From positions 186,001 to 250,000 of the forward strand of contig NZ_JBIGHX010000002.1 in NCBI RefSeq assembly GCF_043555885.1: a stretch of DNA of 64,000 nt. Reading direction: 5' to 3'. The translations under genes and the position numbers were made by a program. Under the pieces are notes generated by a model. The model was not told the origin of the DNA. It did no database searches and was given only the letters and a program-made list of their open reading frames with translations. The stretch is from Pelomonas lactea. Lineage in GTDB: Bacteria > Pseudomonadota > Gammaproteobacteria > Burkholderiales > Burkholderiaceae_C. Shown piece by piece: positions 57,213-64,000 of the stretch (position 1 is its first letter; each line of letters starts with the position of its first letter).

Positions 57213-57757
57213 TCGGTGGGCGGCGTGCCGTCGCCCAGGCCCAGCGGGCGCTGCATCAGCACCACGTCCAGCCAGCGGCCGAACTTCCAGCCCGCGCTTT
57301 TCAGCACGCCGGTGTGCTGGAATCCCAGCGCGGTGTGCACTCCGATGGAGCCCGCGTTGTTCGCGTCGCCGATGACGGCCAGCATCTGGCGCGCGCCGGC
57401 CGCCTCGCAGCGGGCCATCAGCTCGGCCAGCAGCAGCCGGCCCACGCCCTGGCCCTGGGCGGCAGGGGCGAGGTAGATGGAGTCCTCCACGCAGAACCGG
57501 TAGGCCAGGCGAGGGCGGAAGTAGTTGGCGTAGGCGTAGCCGAGAATCTTGCCGTCGCGCTCGGCCACCAGCCAGGGCAGATGCCGGCTCAGCACCTCGG
57601 CACGGCGGCGGGCCATCTCGTCGACGGTGGGCACCTCGGTCTCGAAGGTGCCGGTGCCTTCCAGCACCGCCTGGGCGTAGATGGCCTGGATGGCGGGGAG
57701 GTCGGCGTCGGTGCTGGGACGCAGGATGAGCGGAGCGGCTGGCGAGGGGTGTGACAT
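57209..57757 (-). CDS. GNAT-family N-acetyltransferase (PAT/MnaT-like)
   Basis: 182 residues. IYAQAVLEGTGTFETEVP, YAYANYFRPRLAYRFCVEDSIYL and AQGQGVGRLLLAEL (acetyl-CoA loop) and ANNAGSIGVHTALGFQHTGVL match the phosphinothricin/methionine-sulfoximine acetyltransferase-like group. Likely N-acylates a small amino compound; substrate not fixed. Confidence 0.88.
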   Translation of the reverse strand: MSHPSPAAPLILRPSTDADLPAIQAIYAQAVLEGTGTFETEVPTVDEMARRRAEVLSRHLPWLVAERDGKILGYAYANYFRPRLAYRFCVEDSIYLAPAAQGQGVGRLLLAELMARCEAAGARQMLAVIGDANNAGSIGVHTALGFQHTGVLKSAGWKFGRWLDVVLMQRPLGLGDGTPPTE

Positions 57758-57785
57758 ATGTGTCGGAAGTGAATCCGAACGAGTT

Positions 57786-57791
57786 TATAAT
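57786..57791 (+). promoter_or_regulatory. Promoter -10 of rpsP operon
   Basis: A consensus TATAAT in the GC-rich gap between the divergent acetyltransferase gene and rpsP. No good -35 is seen (TGTCGG at 57761 is a poor match). It leaves a leader of about 145 nt before rpsP, with a CCCCTCGCAGGGG hairpin. Confidence 0.6.
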
Positions 57792-57941
57792 GCGCGGTTT
57801 TGGCGCTGGTCGCGGCTTTGTCATCGGCAAGGCACGCGACGTATCTACAGAAGCCAGCCCCTCGCAGGGGGTTCCTGCTATTCGACTTGCTCGCCCTGAG
57901 TGTCTCCTCGTGCGTCAGTCGCCCAATTTTTAGGAAACATC

Positions 57942-58202
57942 ATGGTTGTCATTCGTCTCGCCCGCGGCGGTTCCAAGAAGCGCCCCTTCTACAACATCGT
58001 CGTCGCCAACAGCCAGCAGCGCCGTGACGGCCGCTTCATCGAGCGCGTCGGCTTCTACAACCCCATCGCCTCGGGCGCCGCTGAGAAGCTGCGCGTGGCG
58101 CAGGATCGCGTCAGCTACTGGATCGGCGTCGGCGCCCAGCTGTCGCCTACCGTGGCTCGCCTCGTGGACGACGCCAAGAAGGCGGCCGTCGCTGCCGCCT
58201 AA
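57942..58202 (+). CDS. rpsP: 30S ribosomal protein S16
   Basis: 86 residues. MVVIRLARGGSKKRPFYNIVVA and GRFIERVGFYNP are the S16 signature. AGGAAA ribosome site. First gene of rpsP-rimM-trmD-rplS. Confidence 0.98.
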   Translation: MVVIRLARGGSKKRPFYNIVVANSQQRRDGRFIERVGFYNPIASGAAEKLRVAQDRVSYWIGVGAQLSPTVARLVDDAKKAAVAAA

Positions 58203-58208
58203 GCAGGC

Positions 58209-58808
58209 GTGGCAGGCAACAAGCCTCAGCAAGACGGCGCCTCGGCGCCGTCTTTTGCTTCTGGTGCTTCCTGGCCCGAAGATCTCGTGCCGGTCGGCCG
58301 CATCCTGGATGCCTGGGGCATCAAGGGTGGCCTCAAGGTGCAGGCCTACTCGGCCGACGCCGATGCGCTGTTCAGCGCCAAGCGCTGGTACCTGAAATCC
58401 ACCGGCCCCAAGCCCGGGCAACTGCAACTGGCCGTGCGTTCCGTGCGAGAGCAGGGCGAGGGCATCGTGGCGATGGCCGATGGCGTGGACGACCGCAATG
58501 CCGCCGAGGCGCTGCGCGGTCATGAAATCTTCGTTTCCCGCAGCGATTTCCCCCGCACGCCCGACGGCGAGTACTACTGGATCGACCTGATCGGCCTGGA
58601 CGTCGTCAACCGCGAGTCGCAGCCGTTGGGCCGCGTCATCGGGCTCATCGATACCGGCCCGCACGCGGTGCTGCGCATCCTGCCGCCGGGCGTGGAAGAG
58701 CCGGCCAAGCCGGACCAGGAGCGCCTGATCCCGTTCGTCGGCGCGTTCATCGACGATGTGAGCCTCGACGCGAAGCGCATCACCGTCGACTGGGGTCTGG
58801 ATTTCTAA
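58209..58808 (+). CDS. rimM: 16S rRNA processing protein RimM
   Basis: 199 residues. VPVGRILDAWGIKGGLKV opens the RimM domain; the C-terminal PRC barrel has GEYYWIDLIGLDV and PFVGAFIDDV. Helps 30S head maturation around S19. GTG start at 58209, 6 nt after rpsP. Confidence 0.95.
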   Translation: MAGNKPQQDGASAPSFASGASWPEDLVPVGRILDAWGIKGGLKVQAYSADADALFSAKRWYLKSTGPKPGQLQLAVRSVREQGEGIVAMADGVDDRNAAEALRGHEIFVSRSDFPRTPDGEYYWIDLIGLDVVNRESQPLGRVIGLIDTGPHAVLRILPPGVEEPAKPDQERLIPFVGAFIDDVSLDAKRITVDWGLDF

Positions 58809-58880
58809 GGGAAGGTGCGAATGAGTCCGGCATGCCCGCTCATCCCGCCCAGAGGCCGCCCATCGTCGTTGCCAATGCTC

Positions 58881-58900
58881 GCCGTAGCGAAGGCTACGGC
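58881..58900 (+). other. Hairpin between rimM and trmD
   Basis: GCCGTAGC, GAAG loop, GCTACGGC: a perfect 8-bp stem in the unusually long 166-nt rimM-trmD gap. No T run follows, so not a standard terminator; it may be a processing or attenuation structure. Confidence 0.5.
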
Positions 58901-58974
58901 TGCGCTTGGCGCCTGGATGGACGACCTCTGAGCGATCTGCTCGAGCACGTCGGACCCCTTCACACCTTCCTGCC

Positions 58975-59715
58975 ATGCGCTTCGACATCCTGACGATCTT
59001 CCCCGAGCTGTTCGCGCCGCACCTGACGCACGGCGTCACGCGGCGCGCGTTCGAGAGCCGGCAGGTCGACGTGCGGTTGTGGCCGCTGCGCGATTTCGCC
59101 GACGACAACTATCGCCGCGTCGATGACCGCCCCTACGGCGGCGGCCCCGGCATGGTCATGCTGGTGGAGCCGCTGGAGCGGGCGCTGGCCGCCGCCAAGG
59201 CCGACCGTGGTGACGCGGCGCCGGCCATCATCCACTTCACGCCCACCGGCAGGCGCATCGACCAGCCGCTCGTGCAGGAGCTGGCCACCGGCCCAGGCGC
59301 CGTCCTGCTGTGCGGCCGCTACGAGGGCATCGACCAGCGTGTGCTGGACCGACATGTGACGCTGGAGCTGAGCCTGGGCGATTTCGTGCTGTCCGGCGGC
59401 GAGCTGCCGGCGCTGGCGCTGCTGGATGCCGTGGCGCGGCTGCAGGAGGGCGTGCTGGGTGATGCGCAGTCGCACCAGCAGGACAGTTTCTCGGACGGCC
59501 TGCTGGATTGCCCTCACTACAGCCGCCCGGAGGTGCTGCCCGACGGCCGCGAGGTGCCCGCGGTGCTGATGTCCGGCCACCATGCCGACATCAAGCGCTG
59601 GCGCCGCGAACGTTCGCTGGCGCTGACCGCCGCGCGACGCCCTGAGCTGATCGCCGCTGCCCGAGCGGCAGGCCGGCTCAGCAAGGCCGACGAAGCCTTT
59701 CTGGCCAAACTCTAG
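58975..59715 (+). CDS. trmD: tRNA (guanine-37-N1)-methyltransferase
   Basis: 246 residues. MRFDILTIFPELF, DDRPYGGGPGMVM, LCGRYEGIDQRV and LSLGDFVLSGGELPAL form the trefoil-knot SAM site of TrmD. Methylates G37 to prevent frameshifts. Confidence 0.97.
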   Translation: MRFDILTIFPELFAPHLTHGVTRRAFESRQVDVRLWPLRDFADDNYRRVDDRPYGGGPGMVMLVEPLERALAAAKADRGDAAPAIIHFTPTGRRIDQPLVQELATGPGAVLLCGRYEGIDQRVLDRHVTLELSLGDFVLSGGELPALALLDAVARLQEGVLGDAQSHQQDSFSDGLLDCPHYSRPEVLPDGREVPAVLMSGHHADIKRWRRERSLALTAARRPELIAAARAAGRLSKADEAFLAKL

Positions 59716-59851
59716 GCAAAACCCTCAATCCCCCGCTACACTAGTGGGCTGTCCGATCCTCTGGCGGGTCGAGTGGCGCTGCTGAATGCAAAAACGGCGG
59801 CGCTGCAAACATCCCGATAAATAGCGGTCCGCCAAGATCCCAGGAGCACAG

Positions 59852-60205
59852 ATGAACCTGATCCAGACCCTCGAGCAAGAAGAAATTGCTCGCCTGAACA
59901 AGACCATCCCGACGTTCGCCCCCGGCGACACCGTGATCGTCAGCGTCAACGTCGTTGAAGGCACCCGCAAGCGCGTGCAGGCTTACGAAGGCGTCGTGAT
60001 TGCCAAGCGCAACCGCGGCCTGAACAGCAGCTTCATCGTTCGCAAGATCTCCAGCGGCGAAGGCGTGGAGCGTACGTTCCAGCTGTACAGCCCGCTGATC
60101 GCGTCGATCGAAGTCAAGCGCCGCGGCGACGTCCGCCGCGCCAAGCTGTACTACCTCCGCCAGCGTTCGGGCAAGTCGGCGCGTATCAAGGAGAAGCTGG
60201 CTTAA
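59852..60205 (+). CDS. rplS: 50S ribosomal protein L19
   Basis: 117 residues. FAPGDTVIVSVNVVEGTRKR and RSGKSARIKEKL are L19 signatures. AGGAGC ribosome site. End of the rpsP operon, with a terminator after it. Confidence 0.98.
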   Translation: MNLIQTLEQEEIARLNKTIPTFAPGDTVIVSVNVVEGTRKRVQAYEGVVIAKRNRGLNSSFIVRKISSGEGVERTFQLYSPLIASIEVKRRGDVRRAKLYYLRQRSGKSARIKEKLA

Positions 60206-60220
60206 TCAGCCGGTTCCTCA

Positions 60221-60259
60221 CCGCCAAGGCCGCCTGGAGCTACGCTCTTGGCGGCTTTT
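60221..60259 (+). terminator. Terminator after rplS
   Basis: CCGCCAAG (60221-60228) pairs with CTTGGCGG (60247-60254), followed by CTTTTGTCTTTT. Confidence 0.75.
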
Positions 60260-60272
60260 GTCTTTTGCGCTC

Positions 60273-60962
60273 ATGACGACGACCCGACCCGCCATCACTC
60301 AGCCGCAGCTCGTGCCAGTCACGAGCGTCGACAGCCATCTGCCACCGGTGCCTGGCGACGCATTGACTGGCGAGGCGATCCGGGTCCGTCTTGCGCAGGC
60401 ATCGGCCTGGACGCCCGAGTTCGCGGGTGACGGAGGTCTGTTTGCCGATCGGCAGCCCGCCGGCGCCGCCGTGCTGGTGCCCCTCGTGCAGCGCGCCGAA
60501 GGCCTCACGCTGCTGCTGACGCGCCGCACGGACCATCTCCGCGACCATGCCGGCCAGATCAGCTTCCCCGGCGGCCGCGTCGAGCCCGAGGACGACGGCC
60601 CCGTCGCCACCGCGCTGCGCGAGACCGAGGAGGAGATCGGCCTGTCGCGCGAGCGCATCCGGGTCATCGGCCAGTTGCCGGTCTACTCGACGGTGACAGC
60701 CTTCCAGGTCACGCCGGTCGTGGGCCTCGTCGAGCCCGGCTTCACGCTGGCGCTGGACGACTTCGAGGTGGCCGAGGCCTTCGAGGTACCGCTGGCCTTC
60801 CTGATGAACCCGGCACACCATCGCCATCACCGCTTCGAGTTCGGCGGCACGGAGCGGCGCTTCCTGTCCATGCCCTGGCAGGGCCGCGAGCGCGAGTACT
60901 TCATCTGGGGCGCGACGGCTGCAATGTTGCGCAACCTCTACCGACTCCTCAGCGAGGGCTGA
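60273..60962 (+). CDS. NUDIX CoA pyrophosphatase
   Basis: 229 residues. NUDIX box GGRVEPEDDGPVATALRETEEEIGL preceded by LLLTRRTDHLRDHAGQISFP, the UPF0035 motif of CoA pyrophosphatases (NudL/YeaB type). Hydrolyses CoA or oxidised CoA to phosphopantetheine. Start ATG 60273, just past the rplS terminator. Confidence 0.9.
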   Translation: MTTTRPAITQPQLVPVTSVDSHLPPVPGDALTGEAIRVRLAQASAWTPEFAGDGGLFADRQPAGAAVLVPLVQRAEGLTLLLTRRTDHLRDHAGQISFPGGRVEPEDDGPVATALRETEEEIGLSRERIRVIGQLPVYSTVTAFQVTPVVGLVEPGFTLALDDFEVAEAFEVPLAFLMNPAHHRHHRFEFGGTERRFLSMPWQGREREYFIWGATAAMLRNLYRLLSEG

Positions 60963-60985
60963 GCGCGCCACTATCATCCCGCCCC

Positions 60986-61975
60986 ATGAATTTCTTCGCG
61001 GTGCTGTTGGCCCTGTTGTGTGAGCAACTCAAGCCCCTGAGGCATGGCAACCGCGTGCACCATTCCGTCATCGGCTGGGTGCGCTGGACGGGCCGCAATT
61101 TCGACGCCGGTGACGAGCACCATGCCGTCATCGTCTGGACCATCACCGTGCTCGTGCCGGGCCTGCTGTTGACGCTGGCCTACTGGGGCCTGCGCCACTT
61201 CAGCCTGCTGCTGGCGCTGGCGCTGAACGTGCTGGTGCTCTATCTGACGCTGGGCTTCCGGCAGTTCAGCCACTACTTCACCGACATCCGCGACGCGCTG
61301 GAGCGTGGCGACGACCTGACCGCCCGCCAACTGCTGGCCGACTGGCGCCACCTGGATGCCAGCGAGCTGCCGCGCACCGAGCTGATCCGCCATGTCATCG
61401 AGCACTCGCTGCTGGCCGCGCACCGGCATGTGTTCGGCGTGTTCTTCTGGTTCGTCGTGTTCTCGACGCTGGGCCTGGGCCCGGCCGGCGCCATCATCTA
61501 CCGCATGGCCGAGTTCGCCAGCCGCTACTGGGCCTTCAAGAGCCGCGCGCTGGACGCGCCCACCAACGCGCGCCTGCTGGCCCTGTCGCGCCAGGCCTTC
61601 ATGGTCATCGACCACGTGCCGGCGCGGCTGACGGCGGCGGGCTTCGCCATCGTCGGCAACTTCGAGGAAGCCGTGAACGCGTGGCGCCGCGACGCCGCGC
61701 TGTGGCTGCATCCCAACGAGGGCATCATCCTCGCGTCCGCCGCGGGTGCCGTCGGCCTGCAACTGGGCGGCGCGGCGGCGCCGGGCATCACGCCGGACCG
61801 CAGCCGCACCTTTGACGCCGGCTCGGAGGCCGATGCCACCGGCGCGGCCGGCTCCACGGCCGGCGCGCTGCCGCAGCTGGGCCATCTGCAGAGCGTCGTG
61901 GGCCTGGTGTGGCGCTCGGTGGTGTTGTGGATGCTGCTCCTGGCATTGCTTACCCTGGCCAATCTCGTCGGCTAG
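60986..61975 (+). CDS. CobD/CbiB-like membrane protein
   Basis: 329 residues, about five membrane helices. MNFFAVLLALLCEQLKPLRHGNRVHH and the rest match the CobD/CbiB (AmpE-like) family found in betaproteobacteria. CbiB attaches the aminopropanol arm in cobalamin synthesis; this subgroup is diverged and the role is inferred from the neighbouring cobT and cobS. Confidence 0.78.
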   Translation: MNFFAVLLALLCEQLKPLRHGNRVHHSVIGWVRWTGRNFDAGDEHHAVIVWTITVLVPGLLLTLAYWGLRHFSLLLALALNVLVLYLTLGFRQFSHYFTDIRDALERGDDLTARQLLADWRHLDASELPRTELIRHVIEHSLLAAHRHVFGVFFWFVVFSTLGLGPAGAIIYRMAEFASRYWAFKSRALDAPTNARLLALSRQAFMVIDHVPARLTAAGFAIVGNFEEAVNAWRRDAALWLHPNEGIILASAAGAVGLQLGGAAAPGITPDRSRTFDAGSEADATGAAGSTAGALPQLGHLQSVVGLVWRSVVLWMLLLALLTLANLVG

Positions 61976-61984
61976 AGAATGGTG

Positions 61985-62120
61985 CCCCTCGCCCAGTCTC
62001 GCCCCGCTGGACGCGGGCGAGCCCGGTCGGTCCCCCTGGGGGACGGCGATGCTTGCGGCATCGAGCCGCAAGCTCATCGCCCGAGCGGGCCGGCTTGGGA
62101 GCGGCCCGGCGCTCGGCCCG
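61985..62120 (+). repeat. Dispersed intergenic repeat, copy 2
   Basis: Aligns with 47276-47393. It carries an internal insert with a GCTTGCGGC/GCCGCAAGC stem (about 62051-62080) that copy 1 lacks. No coding signal and no cobalamin riboswitch recognised in this gap before cobT. Confidence 0.65.
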
Positions 62121-62143
62121 CCAATCATGTTTTGGTGCTGTAA

Positions 62144-63169
62144 ATGAACTTTCCTGACCTGCCGGCACTCGCCGAGCCCGGCCTTGCGGCGCGTGTGCAG
62201 CACGCCCTCGATCACAAGACCAAGCCGCTGGGCGCGCTGGGCCGCGTCGAGGCGCTGGCGCTGCAGCTGGCGCTGATCCAGGGCGTCGAGCGGCCCGCAT
62301 TGCGCGAGCCGCAGTTGGTCGTCTACGCGGCTGACCACGGCTTGTCGCGGCGCGGTGTGTCGGCCTACCCGCGCGAGGTGACGCCGCAGATGGTGGCCAA
62401 CATGCTGGCGGGCGGCGCGGCCGTTTCGGTGCTGGCGCGTCAGCAGGGGCTAGCGCTGACGATCGCGGATTGCGGTGTCGACGCACCGCTGGCCGAGGGC
62501 GCCGTGGACCTGCGCATCGCCGCCGGCACGGCCGATGCGAGCGTCGGCCCGGCGATGTCCATCGCGCAGGCCGAACGCGCGCTGCGCCACGGCATGGCCC
62601 TCGTCGAGCGCCTGCCGGGCAACGCGCTGCTGCTGGGCGAGATGGGCATTGGCAACACGTCCTCGGCCAGCCTGCTGATGCAGCGGCTGACCGGCCTGCC
62701 GCTGGCCGACTGTGTGGGCCGCGGTACCGGCGTGGACGACGCCGGCCTCGCGCGCAAGCTGGCGGTGCTGCAGGAGGCGCTCGCGGCCAACACGGCTGCG
62801 CAGGCGCCGCTGCAGATCGCCGCCGCGCTGGGCGGCTTCGAGATCGTCACGATGGCCGGCAGCGTCATCGCCGCCGCGGCGCAGCGCCGCGTCGTGCTGG
62901 TGGACGGCTTCATCACGACCGCCGCCGTCGCGCTGGCCGAGGCGCTGCGCCCCGGCGTGCTGGCGGCCTGCGTGTTTGCGCATCGCTCGGCCGAGGGGCC
63001 GCACGCGCGCTGGCTGCAGCAGCTGGGTGCGCACGCGCTGCTGGACCTGGACCTGCGTCTGGGCGAGGGCAGTGGTGCTGCGCTGGCCTGGCCGCTGCTT
63101 CCGGCCGCGTGCGCGCTGCTGGCCGACATGGCCAGCTTCGAGAGCGCCGGCGTCAGCAACCGCGACTGA
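62144..63169 (+). CDS. cobT: Nicotinate-nucleotide--dimethylbenzimidazole phosphoribosyltransferase
   Basis: 341 residues. Activates the lower ligand of cobalamin. KPLGALGRVEALALQLALIQ, YAADHGLSRRGVSAYP, LLGEMGIGNTSSAS, and LDLRLGEGSGAALAWPLL with the catalytic Glu are the CobT signatures. First of cobT-cobS-cobC. Confidence 0.97.
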   Translation: MNFPDLPALAEPGLAARVQHALDHKTKPLGALGRVEALALQLALIQGVERPALREPQLVVYAADHGLSRRGVSAYPREVTPQMVANMLAGGAAVSVLARQQGLALTIADCGVDAPLAEGAVDLRIAAGTADASVGPAMSIAQAERALRHGMALVERLPGNALLLGEMGIGNTSSASLLMQRLTGLPLADCVGRGTGVDDAGLARKLAVLQEALAANTAAQAPLQIAAALGGFEIVTMAGSVIAAAAQRRVVLVDGFITTAAVALAEALRPGVLAACVFAHRSAEGPHARWLQQLGAHALLDLDLRLGEGSGAALAWPLLPAACALLADMASFESAGVSNRD

Positions 63170-63173
63170 GGTC

Positions 63174-63935
63174 ATGCGGCTCTTCCTCGTCGCGCTGCAG
63201 TTCCTGACGCGGCTGCCGGTGCGGCTGAGCCGCTTCGAGCCGGGCTGGCTGAACGACTGCGTGCGCCACTTTCCGCTGGTTGGCGTGCTGGTCGGCGCGG
63301 TCGGTGCGGCCGTGCTGGCGGGTGCGTCGCAGCTGTGGCCCGCGTGGGTGGCGGCGGTACTGGCACTGGCGGCCACCGTGGCGTTGACCGGCGGCTTTCA
63401 CGAGGACGGCCTGGCCGACACCTTCGATGCGCTGGGCGGCGTGGTGCCGCGCGACAAGGCGCTCACCATCATGAAGGACTCGCGCATCGGCAGCTACGGC
63501 GCGCTGGCGCTGGGCCTGAGCCTGCTGCTGCGCGCCGCGCTGCTGGCGGTGCTGGCGACACGGCCGCCGCTGGGCGCCGTGGCCGCGCTGCTGGCCAGCC
63601 ATGCGCTGGCGCGTGCGGCGGCGGTGGGCGTCATGGTCAGCCTGCCCTACGGCGGCGATGCGGAGCACGCCAAGGCCAAGCCGCTGGCGCTGGCGGTCGC
63701 GCCGCGCAACTTCGTCATCGCGCTGGCCTGGTGCGGGCTGCTGCTGGCCGGGCTGGCGTCGGCCGGCGTGTGGCCGCCGCGGCTGCTGCTGGCCCTGGCC
63801 GCGGCGGCCGGTGTGGCCTGGCTGATGCGCCAATGGCTGCAGCGCCGCCTGGGCGGCTACACGGGCGACGGCCTGGGCGCCACCGAGCAGCTGGCCGAGA
63901 TTGCTGTGCTGCTGGCATTCACGGCCTCGTTCTGA
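63174..63935 (+). CDS. cobS: Adenosylcobinamide-GDP ribazoletransferase
   Basis: 253 residues, about six membrane helices. FLVALQFLTRLPV, GGFHEDGLADTFDALGG and IMKDSRIGSYGALAL are CobS signatures (the HEDGLADT metal-binding loop). Joins adenosylcobinamide-GDP and alpha-ribazole. 4 nt after cobT; stop overlaps the next start (TGATG). Confidence 0.96.
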   Translation: MRLFLVALQFLTRLPVRLSRFEPGWLNDCVRHFPLVGVLVGAVGAAVLAGASQLWPAWVAAVLALAATVALTGGFHEDGLADTFDALGGVVPRDKALTIMKDSRIGSYGALALGLSLLLRAALLAVLATRPPLGAVAALLASHALARAAAVGVMVSLPYGGDAEHAKAKPLALAVAPRNFVIALAWCGLLLAGLASAGVWPPRLLLALAAAAGVAWLMRQWLQRRLGGYTGDGLGATEQLAEIAVLLAFTASF

Positions 63936-64000
63936 TGTTCACGATCTGGCGCCACCCCAGGCCGCGAGGCGCCGAGGGGCGCTGCATCGGCGGGCGCACG
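63935..64000 (+). CDS. cobC: Histidine phosphatase (alpha-ribazole phosphatase), N-terminal start
   Basis: Only 22 codons before the window ends. MFTIWRHPRPRGAEGRCIGG has the RHP/RHG-type phosphohistidine motif and the GRCIG stretch of CobC-type alpha-ribazole phosphatases. Position after cobS supports it. Confidence 0.75.
   Translation, partial: MFTIWRHPRPRGAEGRCIGGRT

Noticed and set aside
61976..62143. Possible cobalamin riboswitch before cobT
   Set aside because: The gap is filled by a dispersed repeat also present at 47276-47393, and no B12-box-like sequence was recognised.

Overview
The window comes from a high-GC betaproteobacterium of the order Burkholderiales, most like the Roseateles/Mitsuaria/Rubrivivax group. 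The evidence is the blocks rpsP-rimM-trmD-rplS, argD-argF, hda-HAD-pcnB-folK and cobD-like-cobT-cobS-cobC, three PEP-CTERM proteins, and a chromosomal integron. The species assignment is inference; no rRNA or tRNA gene was seen.

Layout. 1-6531: a plus-strand glycogen operon (3' end of glgP, then glgB, glgX, malQ). 6551-9199: a chromosomal integron with an intact integrase under a perfect LexA box, one complete cassette with its attC, and a second cassette whose attC stops after its first core box and runs into an IS110/IS1111-family remnant. 9200-25805: a large exported starch/alpha-glucan island. It holds three overlapping GH13 genes read leftward, a pullulanase read rightward, and a second divergent pair of CBM41-containing lipoprotein pullulanases. 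One of that pair is followed by a PEP-CTERM gene. A shared palindromic operator lies in both divergent intergenic regions, and a decayed IS110 transposase start lies at 17123-17385. 25900-31427: a transglutaminase-like lipoprotein with TPR-like repeats, a small Cys-cluster protein, a cupredoxin-like protein, two Hsp20 genes, and a two-gene operon for a protein kinase fused to a universal stress domain and a metallophosphoesterase.

31474-43566: what I read as a phosphate-starvation (Pho) island. It has a four-gene overlapping operon (PPIase, HupE/UreJ-like, TIGR02466 oxygenase, membrane spermidine-synthase-like protein), an exported PHP-domain (DUF3604-like) phosphoesterase, a PCu(A)C-like protein, two PEP-CTERM proteins and a Tat-exported PhoX phosphatase. 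Five promoters here carry a 7-4-7 PhoB-type direct repeat; in two of them a TAGCAT -10 lies exactly 10 nt downstream. A sixth repeat, in reverse orientation, lies before the DUF47-pit phosphate transport operon at 55042-56790.

43660-64000: mostly core genes. These are argF/argD, rpsT, murJ, sirB1-like, hda, a HAD phosphatase, pcnB, folK, an SLC13-type transporter, phosphate transport, the rpsP ribosomal operon, a NUDIX CoA pyrophosphatase, and cobalamin nucleotide-loop assembly genes cut by the window end.

How it fits together: the left third stores glycogen and breaks down external alpha-glucan, the middle appears to respond to phosphate limitation, and the right third is housekeeping. The least expected structures are the integron broken by an attC-associated IS, the IS110 fragments on both sides of the first amylase block, the Pho-box cluster, and a palindrome-rich element at 40151-40441.
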